Both the position numbers and the translations under genes were made by a program. From Roseospirillum parvum (lineage in GTDB: Bacteria; Pseudomonadota; Alphaproteobacteria; Rhodospirillales; Rhodospirillaceae): a stretch of DNA of 64,000 nt. Under the pieces are notes generated by a model. It made no database searches. It saw only the letters and a list, made by a program, of their open reading frames with translations, and was not told where the DNA came from. Below are positions 32,689 to 41,939 of this stretch, in pieces. Location of the stretch: assembly GCF_900100455.1 (NCBI RefSeq), contig NZ_FNCV01000009.1, positions 1 through 64,000 on the forward strand. Direction: 5' to 3'. Position 1 is the first letter of the stretch; each line of letters opens with the position of its first letter.

Positions 32689-34122
32689 TCAGATCACCGC
32701 CGCCGGCAGGGGGTCGGCGGGGTCGAGGGCCAGGGCGTCGGCCACCTTTTCCAGGCCCTGGCGCACCGCCTCGCGGTTGTCGGTGGCGCCCAGGCAGAGG
32801 CGCAGATAGGGCGGCGGCGGCTCCAGGCCGCGGGCATCGAAGACGTGCGGGTCGGTGACCGTCACCCCGCGCCGGCGCAGCGCGCCGATCAGTCGGCCCG
32901 GCTGGGCGCCCTCGGGCACCGGCAGCCACAGGTGATAGCAGGCCCGGCCGGGCACCGGGGGCGGGGTGCCCAGGATGTCGGACGCCATGCGCTGACGGGT
33001 CAGGGCCTCCTGGCGGTGCCAGTGGAGCAGCGGCTCCAGGTTGGCCGGCTCGAGCATGCGGGCGGCCAGCTCGATGCCGATCGGCGGGGCCATCCAGCCG
33101 GACAGCCGCACGTTGGTGGCCAGCCGACTGGTCAGCCCCGAGGGGCCGCGCAGGAAGCCGACCCGCAACCCGCCGCTCATCACCTTGGCGGTGCCGGTCA
33201 GGAAGACGGTGATGTCCGGCGCCAGACGGGCCAGCGGCGGGGCCGGGCGCTCGGCCAGGAAGCCGTAGATGTCGTCCTCGACGATCATCATCCCATGGCG
33301 TCGGCACAGCGCCACCACCTCCTCGCGCCGCTCGGCCGGCATGTAGCTGGCGGTCGGGTTGTGGAAGCTGGGGATGGTGACCAGCACCTTGGGATGGAAG
33401 CGGCGGGCCAGGGCATCCAGGGCGCGCGGGCACAGGCCGTGCTGGTTGGTCTCGATGCTGACCACCTTGAGGTGCAGCAGCCGCGCCACCCCCAGCACCC
33501 CGGGATAGGTGGTGGCCTCGCAGGCGATGGTGTCGCCGGGGTTGGCCAGGGTGGCCAGGGTGGCGGTCAGGGCGTTCTGCACCCCGTTGGCGACCACCAC
33601 CTCGGCCGGGTCCACGTCGAGTCCGGCGCGGGCCATCCAGGCGGCGCCGGCCTGCCGATGGGCCAGGGCGCCGCCGTCCGGCAGGTAGTGCAGCAACTGG
33701 TCGATCTGGCGGGGGTCGGACTGCTGCGCGGTGCGCCGCAGGAGCTCGGTGAAGGGACCGCGGACCGGGCTCGCCGGGGTGACGTTGAAGCTGAGGTCGA
33801 TCACCGACTCGGCGTACTGGCTGGCCACCGAGATCTGGTCGGCGGGCGGCATGTGGGGCGCGTCGAGGTCCGGGGCGGCCTCGCCGCGCACGAAGGTGCC
33901 GCGCCCCACCTCGCCCGACAACACGCCGAGCCGCCGGGCCTCGCCATAGCCCCGGGTGATGGTGCCCACCGTCACCCCCAGGCGCCACGCCAGGTCGCGT
34001 TGGGCCGGCAGGCGGCAACCCGGGGGCAGGGTGCCATCGGCGACGGCGGCGGTGATGGCCTGGGCCAGTCGCTGGTACAGGGGGCCTTGGTGGGCGGAGA
34101 GATCAGGGGTCCATATTGTCAT
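32689..34122 (-). CDS. MocR-type GntR/aminotransferase fusion regulator (second copy)
   Basis: A 477-residue MocR regulator with an N-terminal GntR helix-turn-helix (about residues 12-75, RDLAWRLGVTVGTITRGYGEARRLG) and an aminotransferase domain. The PLP lysine lies in FLTGTAKVMSGGLRVGF, and the cofactor Asp is in IVEDDIYGFL. It is a paralogue of the protein at 15944-17335. ATG 34122 gives MTIWTPDL, matching MAIWHPSL of the paralogue. It is divergent from a DUF1127 gene followed by a Ser/Thr dehydratase and an AlaX editor, which are its likely targets. Confidence 0.9.
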   Translation of the reverse strand: MTIWTPDLSAHQGPLYQRLAQAITAAVADGTLPPGCRLPAQRDLAWRLGVTVGTITRGYGEARRLGVLSGEVGRGTFVRGEAAPDLDAPHMPPADQISVASQYAESVIDLSFNVTPASPVRGPFTELLRRTAQQSDPRQIDQLLHYLPDGGALAHRQAGAAWMARAGLDVDPAEVVVANGVQNALTATLATLANPGDTIACEATTYPGVLGVARLLHLKVVSIETNQHGLCPRALDALARRFHPKVLVTIPSFHNPTASYMPAERREEVVALCRRHGMMIVEDDIYGFLAERPAPPLARLAPDITVFLTGTAKVMSGGLRVGFLRGPSGLTSRLATNVRLSGWMAPPIGIELAARMLEPANLEPLLHWHRQEALTRQRMASDILGTPPPVPGRACYHLWLPVPEGAQPGRLIGALRRRGVTVTDPHVFDARGLEPPPPYLRLCLGATDNREAVRQGLEKVADALALDPADPLPAAVI

Positions 34123-34179
34123 GGTTACAATAATTGCATTGACCGAAATGTGGGGCAATGTTTTTCTTCGATTGTACCC
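34123..34179. promoter_or_regulatory. Putative MocR-2 operator (inverted half-sites)
   Basis: GGTTACAAT (34123-34131) and CATTGACC (34137-34144) are mirrored by GGGGCAATG (34152-34160) and ATTGTACCC (34171-34179), forming an imperfect inverted arrangement immediately upstream of the regulator ATG. On the minus strand TTGCCC-N17-AATTAT could serve as its promoter, so autoregulation is likely. A similar GGTCAATGTTTT lies before the other MocR gene. Confidence 0.45.
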
Positions 34180-34251
34180 GTTGTCGGGGCGGGTATGCCC
34201 CGCGATGGACGGGTGCATTAGAGACAATCCACGAGACGTCAGGAGGGCGTC

Positions 34252-34632
34252 ATGACCATGATCGCCGGAAACCCCTCGCCCGCTTATGGCGAATGTACCG
34301 ATTCATTGTCCCGCAGTGCCGTGTCCCACGCCGCCCTGGTGTCGGCCACCACCGAGGCGCCCCTGCGCGGCTGGCGTCTGGCCGGCGCCGGCGGCAAAGC
34401 CGTGGTGCGTGGCCTGGGGCAGGCGGTGATCGATCTGGTCTGGGTCGGCCGCGCCTTCCTGCGCCGGCAGGCCGAGTACAACCGGCTGGCCGCCCTCGAT
34501 GAGCGGATGCTGCGCGACATCGGCCTGACCCGGGGCGATGTCGATCTGGTGACCTGCCGCACCCCGATTGAACAGTGGGCCCTGCTGCATCGCGAGATGA
34601 CGTCCGACCGCCGCACCGGCCGCCGGCACTGA
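34252..34632 (+). CDS. DUF1127 domain protein
   Basis: A 126-residue protein whose C-terminal part (about 75-105, RLAALDERMLRDIGLTRGDVD) is the short DUF1127 (YjiS-like) arginine-rich motif. The N-terminal half is uncharacterised. DUF1127 proteins in alphaproteobacteria have been linked to RNA metabolism and to phosphate, carbon and stress responses, but this one's role is unknown. AGGAGG at 34241-34246 decides the ATG at 34252. It is the first gene after the divergent MocR promoter. Confidence 0.8.
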   Translation: MTMIAGNPSPAYGECTDSLSRSAVSHAALVSATTEAPLRGWRLAGAGGKAVVRGLGQAVIDLVWVGRAFLRRQAEYNRLAALDERMLRDIGLTRGDVDLVTCRTPIEQWALLHREMTSDRRTGRRH

Positions 34633-34686
34633 GCCTCGGCCCAACCGTCAGTCCCCCGTATCAGACGTCCGAAAGCCTCCCCTCCC

Positions 34687-35697
34687 ATGCTGCTCAACGC
34701 TGAATTCGCAAGCCCGGCCGGCGATCCGCTGGCCGGGCTGCCTGATCTTGCGGCCCTGAAGGCGGCCAGCGATCTGGTGCGCCGCCACATGTTGCCGACG
34801 CCGACCCTGAACTGGCCGCTGCTCGACCGCCGCATCGGCGCCGAGGTCTGGGTCAAGCACGAGAACCACACCCCCATCGGCGCCTTCAAGGTGCGCGGCG
34901 GGCTGGTCTACCTGAGCCGCCTGAGGCAGGCCCGGCCCGAGGTCGGGGGCGTCATCTCCGCCACCCGGGGCAACCATGGGCAAAGCCTGGCCCTGGCCGG
35001 GCGGACCGTCGGCCTGTCGGTGGTGATCGTGGTGCCGGAGGGCAACAATCCGGAAAAGAACGCCGCCATGGTGGCCCTGGGGGCCGAACTGGTGGTCCAC
35101 GGCCGCGACTTCCAGGAAGCCGCCGAGCACGCCGCCGAGTTGGCCGAGGCGCGCCACCTGCACATGGTGCCGCCGTTCCACCCGTGGCTGGTCGAGGGCG
35201 TGGCCACCTATGGTCTGGAGCTGTTCTCGGCCCACCCGGACCTGGAGGCCGTCTTCGTGCCCATTGGCATGGGCAGCGGCATCTGCGGGCTGATCACCGC
35301 GGCCCGGGCGCTGGGGGTGGAAATCCCCATCATCGGCGTGGTCAGCCAGGGAGCGCCGGCCTACCACCTGTCGTTCCGGGCCGGCCGGGTGATCGCCACC
35401 GAGCGCGCCGAGACGGTGGCCGATGGGCTCGCCTGCCGCACTCCCAGCCCGCAGGCGCTGGACATCATCCGGGCCGGCGCCACCGATGTGGTGACGGTTG
35501 CCGACTCGTCCATCCGCGCCGCCATGGCGGCCTATGTCACCGACACCCACAACCTGGCCGAGGGCGCCGGGGCGGCGCCGCTGGCCGCCCTGATCGAGGC
35601 CAACGGGCTGTACCGGGGGCGCAAGGTCGGCGTGGTCTTGTCGGGCGGCAACGTGGACCGCATTCTGCTGAGCGAGATTCTCGCCGCCGAGGAGTGA
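34687..35697 (+). CDS. Serine/threonine dehydratase (PLP-dependent)
   Basis: A 336-residue fold-type II PLP enzyme. The Schiff-base lysine is in IGAFKVRGGLVYL, the substrate loop is SATRGNHGQSLALA, and the phosphate-binding glycine loop is IGMGSGICGL. There is no C-terminal ACT domain, so it is a catabolic type rather than feedback-controlled IlvA. The reaction is deamination of threonine or serine to 2-oxobutyrate or pyruvate; 3-hydroxyaspartate lyase activity is another possibility. It is followed after 10 bases by an alanyl-tRNA editing gene, and a MocR regulator is upstream, suggesting a serine/threonine-responsive unit. Confidence 0.85.
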   Translation: MLLNAEFASPAGDPLAGLPDLAALKAASDLVRRHMLPTPTLNWPLLDRRIGAEVWVKHENHTPIGAFKVRGGLVYLSRLRQARPEVGGVISATRGNHGQSLALAGRTVGLSVVIVVPEGNNPEKNAAMVALGAELVVHGRDFQEAAEHAAELAEARHLHMVPPFHPWLVEGVATYGLELFSAHPDLEAVFVPIGMGSGICGLITAARALGVEIPIIGVVSQGAPAYHLSFRAGRVIATERAETVADGLACRTPSPQALDIIRAGATDVVTVADSSIRAAMAAYVTDTHNLAEGAGAAPLAALIEANGLYRGRKVGVVLSGGNVDRILLSEILAAEE

Positions 35698-35707
35698 CAG
35701 GCACACC

Positions 35708-36463
35708 ATGACCGACGCCCCAACCACCGAGGAACTGTTCCGCGACGACGGCTATCTGGACCACTGCACCGCCCGGGTGATCGGCCATGCGGAAGGGGCG
35801 GTGGTGCTGGATCGCACGGTGTTCTATGCCCAGGGCGGCGGCCAGCCCGGCGACAGCGGGCGGCTGGTTCTGCCCGAGGGTGGCGAGCTGGCGGTGGTCA
35901 ATACGGTGACCTCGCGCGACGATGGCCGGCATCTGCACCTGCTGGCCGAGGGGGCGGCGCTCCCACCCGTCGGAACCGAGGTCGTGGCGCACATCGACTG
36001 GCCGCGCCGCCATCGCCTGATGCGCATCCACACCTGCCTGCACCTGCTGTGCGCGATCGTCGACGGGGCGGTGACCGGCGGCTCGGTGGGCGAGGGCAAG
36101 GGGCGGCTCGACTTCGACATCCCCGAGGCGAGCCTCGACAAGGACGACCTGACGGCGCGCCTCAACGCCCTGATCGCCGCCGACCACCCGGTCGCCCCGA
36201 CCTGGATCGAAGAGGCCGAACTGGACGCCAACCCGGAGATGGTGCGCACCATGTCGGTCGCCCCGCCGCGCGGCGCCGGCCGGGTGCGGGTGCTGGAGAT
36301 CGGCGCCGAGCCCGCCGCCCTGATCGACCGCCAGCCGTGCGGCGGTACCCACGTCGCCCGGACCGGCGAGATCGGCCCGGTGGTGGTGACCAAGATCGAA
36401 AAGAAGGGGCGCCAGAACCGGCGCGTCAACGTGGCCTTTGCGCCAGAGGGTCAGCCCGCCTAA
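35708..36463 (+). CDS. AlaX-type alanyl-tRNA editing protein
   Basis: A 251-residue free-standing homologue of the AlaRS editing domain, which deacylates Ser-tRNA(Ala) or Gly-tRNA(Ala) in trans. It has an N-terminal AlaRS-like beta domain (VFYAQGGGQPGDSG) and zinc-ligand motifs RIHTCLHLL (HxxxH) and QPCGGTHVART (CxxxH). Ten bases separate it from the dehydratase gene, so the two are co-transcribed. The pairing of a serine-consuming enzyme with a serine-mischarging editor is functionally sensible. Confidence 0.9.
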   Translation: MTDAPTTEELFRDDGYLDHCTARVIGHAEGAVVLDRTVFYAQGGGQPGDSGRLVLPEGGELAVVNTVTSRDDGRHLHLLAEGAALPPVGTEVVAHIDWPRRHRLMRIHTCLHLLCAIVDGAVTGGSVGEGKGRLDFDIPEASLDKDDLTARLNALIAADHPVAPTWIEEAELDANPEMVRTMSVAPPRGAGRVRVLEIGAEPAALIDRQPCGGTHVARTGEIGPVVVTKIEKKGRQNRRVNVAFAPEGQPA

Positions 36464-36521
36464 CATTGCCGCTCCCAATGATCGCCGCGTTGTCTGCAAC
36501 CGGGAGCGTCCGTTCGCCCAC

Positions 36522-38501
36522 ATGACCCATGATCTGATGGCCACCGGTGGCCTGAGCCTGGAGATGGTTCTGGTCTTCGCCGTGGTGGCCGTGACCGTGA
36601 CCCTGTACGTCACCGAATGGGTCAGCCTGGAGCTGGCCTCGCTGTTCGGGCTGACCGCGCTGCTGGTCGTCTTCCACCTGGTGCCGGTGGCGGCGCCCGG
36701 TGGCGGCACGGTCGGCCCGGGGCAGATCCTGGCCGGCTTCGGCAATCCCGCCCTGCTCGCGGTGATGGCCCTGCTGGTGGTCGGCGAGGGGTTGATCCGC
36801 ACCGGGGCGCTGGATGCCATCGCCGAGGCGGTCGACCAGCCGCGCCTGGGGCCGCTGAGCCTGGGGCCGACCGGCTCGCTGGTCCTGCTGCTGGCCCTGG
36901 TCGCCCTGCTTTCGGCCTTCCTCAACAACACCCCGGTGGTGGTGATCTTCATCCCCATCCTGCAAGCCCTGGCCCAACGCCAGGGGCACAATGTCTCGCG
37001 GCTGATGATGCCGCTGTCGTTCATCGCCATCCTGGGCGGCATGACGACGCTGATCGGCTCGTCGACCAACCTCCTGGTCTCCAACAGCCTGACCGGCCTG
37101 GGGCTGGCGCCGCTGGGCTTTTTCGAGTTCACCCCGCTGGGGCTGATCATGGCCGTGGTCGGCTTTTTCTATGCCGCCTTCGTGCTGCCCCGGGTGTTGC
37201 CGGAACGCGCCCCGCTGGCCAGCCGGCTGACCGGGCACGGCAAGCAGTTTCTGTCGCAGTTCGTGGTTCCGGCCGAGTCGGCGCTGGTCGGGGCCAGGGC
37301 GGTGGCCGGCCAGTTCGCCCAGTTGCCCGATGTCACCGTGCGCATGGTCCAGCGCGGCGAACACGCCGAGCTGCCGCCCTTCGACGGCCTGGAAATCCAG
37401 GCCGGCGACCTGCTGGTGGTGGTCGCCACCCGGGCCGCCCTGACCGACCTGATGAGCGACCATCCGGGCCTCTTCCTGCCGCCGGTCGATGGCGGGCCGG
37501 ACAGCGCCCGGGCCCGCCTCGCGGCCACCGACCCGACCCGCGTCGAAACCGCCAAGGGGGGCGGCAAGGGGGGCGGCAAGCAGGCCCGCAAGGGCGACGG
37601 CGAAGGCAAGTCCGAGGCCGACAGCCGGCGCGACAGCGAGCTGCGCGACCGGGTGCTGGTCGAGAGCATGGTTTCGCCCTCGTCGCGCATGATCGGCCAG
37701 AACCTTCAGCAATTCAGCCTGCGCCGGCGCTTCAACTGCGTGGTCGTCGGGATCTTGAGGCGCAACCGCATGATCCGCGCCCGGATGACCGAGATCCGGC
37801 TGGAGGCCGGCGACGTGCTGCTGCTGTTCGGACGCCAGCGCGACATCGACCTGCTGCGCGCCGAGCGCGATCTGGTGGTGATGTCGGGCACCACCGGCAC
37901 CCTGGTCCGGCGCACCAAGGCGCGGGCCACGGCGGCGGTGTTCGGGCTGGCCGTGGGGCTGGCGGCGCTGGGCCTGATCCCCATCGTGCTGGCGGCCATC
38001 GGCGCGGCCAGCGCCATGCTCGCCCTGCGCGCCCTCAACCTCCGGCAGGCGGCGCGGGCGCTCGATACCAAGATCTTCATGGTCGTCGCCTGCGCCCTGG
38101 GCATGGGCTACGGTCTGGAGGCCACCGGCGGCGCCCAGTGGCTGGCCGCCAATCTGGTCGGCGGGCTGGGCGAGGTGCCGCCCGAGGTGATGTTGTCGGC
38201 CTTCTTCCTGGTCGTGGCGTTGTTCACCAACCTTTTGACCAACAACGCCTGCGCCGTGCTGTTCACGCCCATCGCGGTCAGCCTGGCCCAGACCATCGGC
38301 AGCGATCCGCGGACCTTCGCGGTGGCCACGCTGCTGGCTGCCAATGCCTCGTTCGCCGCCCCCATGGGCTACCAGACCAACCTTCTGGTGATGGCGCCGG
38401 GACACTACCAGTTCGCCGATTTCGTGCGCGGCGGGCTGCCCCTGGTCCTGCTGCTGTGGCTGGTGTTCTCGCTCTCGGCCCCCCTGGTGCTGAATATTTA
38501 G
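36522..38501 (+). CDS. SLC13-family transporter with internal RCK_C (TrkA-C) domains
   Basis: A 659-residue inner-membrane carrier of the SLC13/DASS group. Helical halves (about 10-225 and 465-659) flank a cytoplasmic insert with two TrkA-C-like domains, RMVQRGEHAELPPFDGLEIQ and the segment near VVVGILRRN/LEAGDVLLLFG. The two are joined by a Gly-Lys-rich linker of about 35 residues (KGGGKGGGK). Substrate motifs LLSAFLNNTPVVVIF and LFTNLLTNNACAVLF are the mirrored NNT/NNA loops that bind Na+ and anion. Likely substrates are sulfate or dicarboxylates. ATG 36522 matches the first helix. Confidence 0.88.
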   Translation: MTHDLMATGGLSLEMVLVFAVVAVTVTLYVTEWVSLELASLFGLTALLVVFHLVPVAAPGGGTVGPGQILAGFGNPALLAVMALLVVGEGLIRTGALDAIAEAVDQPRLGPLSLGPTGSLVLLLALVALLSAFLNNTPVVVIFIPILQALAQRQGHNVSRLMMPLSFIAILGGMTTLIGSSTNLLVSNSLTGLGLAPLGFFEFTPLGLIMAVVGFFYAAFVLPRVLPERAPLASRLTGHGKQFLSQFVVPAESALVGARAVAGQFAQLPDVTVRMVQRGEHAELPPFDGLEIQAGDLLVVVATRAALTDLMSDHPGLFLPPVDGGPDSARARLAATDPTRVETAKGGGKGGGKQARKGDGEGKSEADSRRDSELRDRVLVESMVSPSSRMIGQNLQQFSLRRRFNCVVVGILRRNRMIRARMTEIRLEAGDVLLLFGRQRDIDLLRAERDLVVMSGTTGTLVRRTKARATAAVFGLAVGLAALGLIPIVLAAIGAASAMLALRALNLRQAARALDTKIFMVVACALGMGYGLEATGGAQWLAANLVGGLGEVPPEVMLSAFFLVVALFTNLLTNNACAVLFTPIAVSLAQTIGSDPRTFAVATLLAANASFAAPMGYQTNLLVMAPGHYQFADFVRGGLPLVLLLWLVFSLSAPLVLNI

Positions 38502-38506
38502 GCGCC

Positions 38507-38612
38507 AGAGCAGATCGGGCGCGTGAATCTGCTCTCGATTCAATGACTTGGAGCGCGGCCTCGCGTTTATCCGGGGTCGCTTTGTGACCCCGGATAAACG
38601 CGACGTGCTCTA
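38507..38612. repeat. Composite palindromic repeat, copy 4 (first hairpin internally deleted)
   Basis: Same order as copy 1: AGAGCAGATCGGGCGCGTGAATCTGCTCT (38507-38535), a linker with TCGATTCAATGACTT, then the GCGTTTATCCGGGGTC hairpin (38551-38612) ending GCTCTA. Compared with copy 1 the first palindrome has lost its central part, leaving a short stem. It lies five bases past the SLC13 stop. Confidence 0.9.
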
Positions 38613-38840
38613 AGGACCACCCGTGGCCGGCATTTATGCTTGATGCCAGCGGGGCGGGGCAGTTAACTGCCCCCATGGTGCCCGACCATTCCGCAGGCGG
38701 GGCGGTGGGGCGCCATCAATGAAGAAAAACAGGGATACGGCGGTTCCCGGCCACTGACCGGCGCCGCCACGGCAACTGGCCGAAACAACAGGCCAAAAAA
38801 CTTGGCAAGGTCTGGCATCCAACACGGGAGGACTCCTGCA

Positions 38841-40007
38841 ATGCGGAGACGTTTGATGCGCGCCCTGGGCATGATCGCCCTGGCGCTGGGGATGGTGATC
38901 GTCGGGCGCGGCCCGCTGTACGCCGCCGACGGGTCGATCCGCATCGGCTCGTTCCTGGCCGTCACCGGTCCGGCCTCGTTCCTGGGTGACCCGGAACTGA
39001 AGACCCTTCAGATGTACATCGAGCTGATCAACACCGATGGCGGGGTCAACGGCCGCCAACTGGAGCTGATCCACTATGACAGCCAGGCCAACCCGAAAAA
39101 CGCGGTGGGCTTCGTCAAGCGCCTGATCGACCAGGACGAGGTGGACATCATCATCGGCGGCTCGGCCTCCGGCGAGACCCTGGCCGTGATGCCGCTGGTC
39201 GACAAGGCGGAGGTTCCGTTCATCTCGCTGGCCGGCTCGATCAAGATCATCGATCCGGTCCAGAAGTGGGTCTTCAAGACCCCGCACACCGACCGCATGG
39301 CCTGCCAGAAGATCTTCGAGCACATGCAGGGCGAGGGCATCCAGCGCATCGGCATGATTTCGGGCACCGGCGGCTTCGGCAAGTCGATGCAGGGCCAGTG
39401 CCAGGAGGTGGCCGGCGACTATGGCATCGAGATCCTGGCCGACGAGACCTACGGCCCCAAGGATACCGACATGACCGCCCAGCTGACCAAGATCAAGGGC
39501 ACCGAGGGCATCCAGGCGGTGCTCAATCCGGGCTTCGGTCAGGGGCCGGCGATCGTCACCAAGAACTTCCGCCAGCTCGGCTTCGAGGTGCCCATGTACC
39601 AGAGCCACGGCGTCGCCTCGAAGAAGTACATCGAGCTGGCCGGCGAGGCCGCCGAGGGCGTGCGCCTGCCCGCCGCCGCCCTGCTGGTGGCCGACAAGCT
39701 GCCCGACACGGACCGCCAGAAGCCGGTGGTGGTGGCCTACAAGCAGGCCTTCGAGGACCGCCATGGCGCGGGCTCGGTCTCGACCTTCGGCGGCCATGCC
39801 TACGATGCCCTGTTCATGGCCGTGGAGGCGATGCAGCGCTGCCAGTGCAGCGATGCCGCCGGCGTGCGCGACGAGCTGGAGAAGACCGCCGGCTTCATGG
39901 GCACCGCCGGCGAGGTGACCATGTCGCCGGAGGACCATCTGGGCCTGGGCCTGTCCGCCTTCCGCATGCTCGAGGTCAAGGGCGGCGACTGGGCCCTGCT
40001 CGACTGA
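38841..40007 (+). CDS. ABC transporter substrate-binding protein (branched-chain amino acid/amide type)
   Basis: A 388-residue periplasmic protein of the Peripla_BP_6 family, with a basic N-terminus and hydrophobic signal sequence ending near LYAA|DG. The mature start IRIGSFLAVTGPASFLGDPELKTLQMYIELINTDGGVNGR is characteristic. It captures the substrate for the membrane proteins encoded next. Branched-chain amino acids, urea or short amides are all possible. ATG 38841 is preceded by GGGAGGA. It heads a five-gene unit with the LivH, LivM, LivG and LivF homologues. Confidence 0.9.
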   Translation: MRRRLMRALGMIALALGMVIVGRGPLYAADGSIRIGSFLAVTGPASFLGDPELKTLQMYIELINTDGGVNGRQLELIHYDSQANPKNAVGFVKRLIDQDEVDIIIGGSASGETLAVMPLVDKAEVPFISLAGSIKIIDPVQKWVFKTPHTDRMACQKIFEHMQGEGIQRIGMISGTGGFGKSMQGQCQEVAGDYGIEILADETYGPKDTDMTAQLTKIKGTEGIQAVLNPGFGQGPAIVTKNFRQLGFEVPMYQSHGVASKKYIELAGEAAEGVRLPAAALLVADKLPDTDRQKPVVVAYKQAFEDRHGAGSVSTFGGHAYDALFMAVEAMQRCQCSDAAGVRDELEKTAGFMGTAGEVTMSPEDHLGLGLSAFRMLEVKGGDWALLD

Positions 40008-40087
40008 CCCCACCTTCAGGTTCCGCCGCCGGGGGCCCAGGGGGCGCCGGCGGCGGGATCTTCTGACTGAGTTGCCGGGGATTTCCG

Positions 40088-40960
40088 ATGCTCGCCGAGC
40101 TGGTCCAGTTCCTGTTCGCCGGTCTCACCGCCGGTGCCATCTATGCCCTGGTCGGCCTGGGATTCGGGCTGATCTACAACGCCTCGCACGTGATCAACTT
40201 CGCCCAGGGCGAGTTCGTCATGCTGGGCGGCATGACCACCGTCTTCGCCGCCGCCGCCGGACTGCCGCTGGCCGCCGCCGTGGCGGTGGCGATCCTGGTC
40301 ACGGTGGCCGCCGGGCTGGCGCTTGAGATGGTCGCCGTGCCGACCCGCAACGCCTCGGTGGTGACCCTGATCATCATCACCATCGGCGCCTCGATCAGCT
40401 ATCGCGGCGCCGCCCAGGCTTTCTTCGACAAGCAGTTCCACACCCTGCCCAGCTTCAGCGGCGAGGACCCCATCGACTTCCTGGGCGCCGCCATCCTGCC
40501 GCAGACCCTGTGGGTGCTGGGCATCACGGTGCTGATCGTGATCGCCCTGCAACTGTTCTTCCACCGCACCCTGCTGGGCAAGGCGGTGCTCGCCACCTCG
40601 CACAACCGGCTGGCGGCGCGGCTGGTCGGCATCAACGTGCAACTGGTCCTGCTGCTGTCCTTCGGGCTGTCGGCGGCGCTGGGGGCGATCGCCGGGGTGC
40701 TGATCACGCCGATCACCTCGACCAACTTCGAGGTCGGCATCATGCTCGGCCTGAAGGGCTTCTGCGCCGCCATCCTGGGTGGCCTGGGCAGCGGCGTCGG
40801 GGCGGTGGTCGGGGGGCTTCTGGTCGGCCTGATCGAGGCCTTCGGGGCCGGCTACATCAGCAGCGAGTACAAGGACGCCATGGCCTTCGGGATCATCCTG
40901 TTGGTCCTTTTCTTCATGCCGTCCGGGCTGTTCGGCAAGCGCACCACGGAGCGGGTCTGA
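40088..40960 (+). CDS. livH: ABC transporter permease, LivH type
   Basis: A 290-residue inner-membrane permease with about eight helices. The family signature is seen in YALVGLGFGLIYNASHVINFAQGEFVMLGG, and the cytoplasmic coupling region lies near RTLLGKAVLATSHNRLAARLVGINV. It forms the translocation pore together with the following LivM homologue. It follows the binding-protein gene by 80 bases and precedes livM by four. Confidence 0.92.
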   Translation: MLAELVQFLFAGLTAGAIYALVGLGFGLIYNASHVINFAQGEFVMLGGMTTVFAAAAGLPLAAAVAVAILVTVAAGLALEMVAVPTRNASVVTLIIITIGASISYRGAAQAFFDKQFHTLPSFSGEDPIDFLGAAILPQTLWVLGITVLIVIALQLFFHRTLLGKAVLATSHNRLAARLVGINVQLVLLLSFGLSAALGAIAGVLITPITSTNFEVGIMLGLKGFCAAILGGLGSGVGAVVGGLLVGLIEAFGAGYISSEYKDAMAFGIILLVLFFMPSGLFGKRTTERV

Positions 40961-40964
40961 CACC

Positions 40965-41939
40965 ATGCTGAAGGTGCTTGCCTCGCCGCGCGGCGGCGGT
41001 CTGCTCGTCCTGATCGTTCTCATCGCCCTGCTGCCGCTCGGCTTTCAGAACAACTTCCACTACGACGTGGCGATCCGCGTCGGCTTCAACGCCATCGTGG
41101 TGGTCGGGCTGAACCTTCTGATCGGCTACGCCGGCCAGATCAGCCTGGGCCACGCCGGGTTCCTGGCGCTCGGCGCCTATGCCTCGGCCATCCTGACCGG
41201 CAGCCACGACTGGCCGCCCGTGCTCGCCATGCTGACCGGGGCGGTCGGAGTCGGCCTTCTGGCCTTCGTGGTGGCCCGCCCGGTGCTGCGCTTGAAGGGC
41301 CACTATCTGGCCATGGCGACCCTGGGCATGGGGATGATCATCGCCATCGTACTGAACACCGAAAGCCAGCTCACCGGCGGCCCGGACGGCATGTCGGTGT
41401 GGGTGTCGTTCGGCGTGGCGGGGCTTGAGGCGAACACCCCCCGGCAGTGGTACTGGCTGGTCGGCGCCCTCTTGGTGGTCTGGGTGTGGCTGGCGCTCAA
41501 CCTGATCGACAGCCCCTTCGGCCGCGCCCTGAAGGCGGTCCACGGCTCGGAGGTGGCGGCCGAGGTGGTCGGCGTCGACACCACCTCGGTGAAGGTCACG
41601 GTGTTCGTCGTCTCGGCGGTGGTGGCCTCGCTGGTGGGCAGCCTGTCGGCCCACTACATCTCGTTCATCAGCCCGCAGGAGGCCAGCTTCTTCCACTCCA
41701 TCGAGCTGGTCATCATGGCCGTGCTGGGGGGCATGGCCTCGATCTACGGCTCGCTGGTCGGGGCGGCCATCCTGACCGTGCTGCCCCAGGTGCTGACCGC
41801 CTTCGAGGACTTCGAGCATCTGGTCTTCGGGCTGGTCATGATGGCGGTGATGATCTTCATGCCCAAGGGCATCGTGCCCTCGCTGGGCCTGTGGCTGGCC
41901 GGCCGGGCCCGCCGCCCGGGCGGGGAGGCGGCGCCATGA
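40965..41939 (+). CDS. livM: ABC transporter permease, LivM type
   Basis: A 324-residue inner-membrane permease. NLLIGYAGQISLGHAGFLALGAYASAIL is the LivM hallmark and SPFGRALKAVHGSEVAAEVVGVD the coupling loop. It lacks the longer N-terminal extension of enteric LivM, as is usual in alphaproteobacteria. Its TGA overlaps the next start (ATGA), so the ATPase gene is translationally coupled. Confidence 0.92.
   Translation: MLKVLASPRGGGLLVLIVLIALLPLGFQNNFHYDVAIRVGFNAIVVVGLNLLIGYAGQISLGHAGFLALGAYASAILTGSHDWPPVLAMLTGAVGVGLLAFVVARPVLRLKGHYLAMATLGMGMIIAIVLNTESQLTGGPDGMSVWVSFGVAGLEANTPRQWYWLVGALLVVWVWLALNLIDSPFGRALKAVHGSEVAAEVVGVDTTSVKVTVFVVSAVVASLVGSLSAHYISFISPQEASFFHSIELVIMAVLGGMASIYGSLVGAAILTVLPQVLTAFEDFEHLVFGLVMMAVMIFMPKGIVPSLGLWLAGRARRPGGEAAP

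Noticed and set aside
38613-38840. Possible riboswitch or small gene before the ABC transporter
   Set aside because: Only weak hairpins and no conserved aptamer-like elements were recognised.
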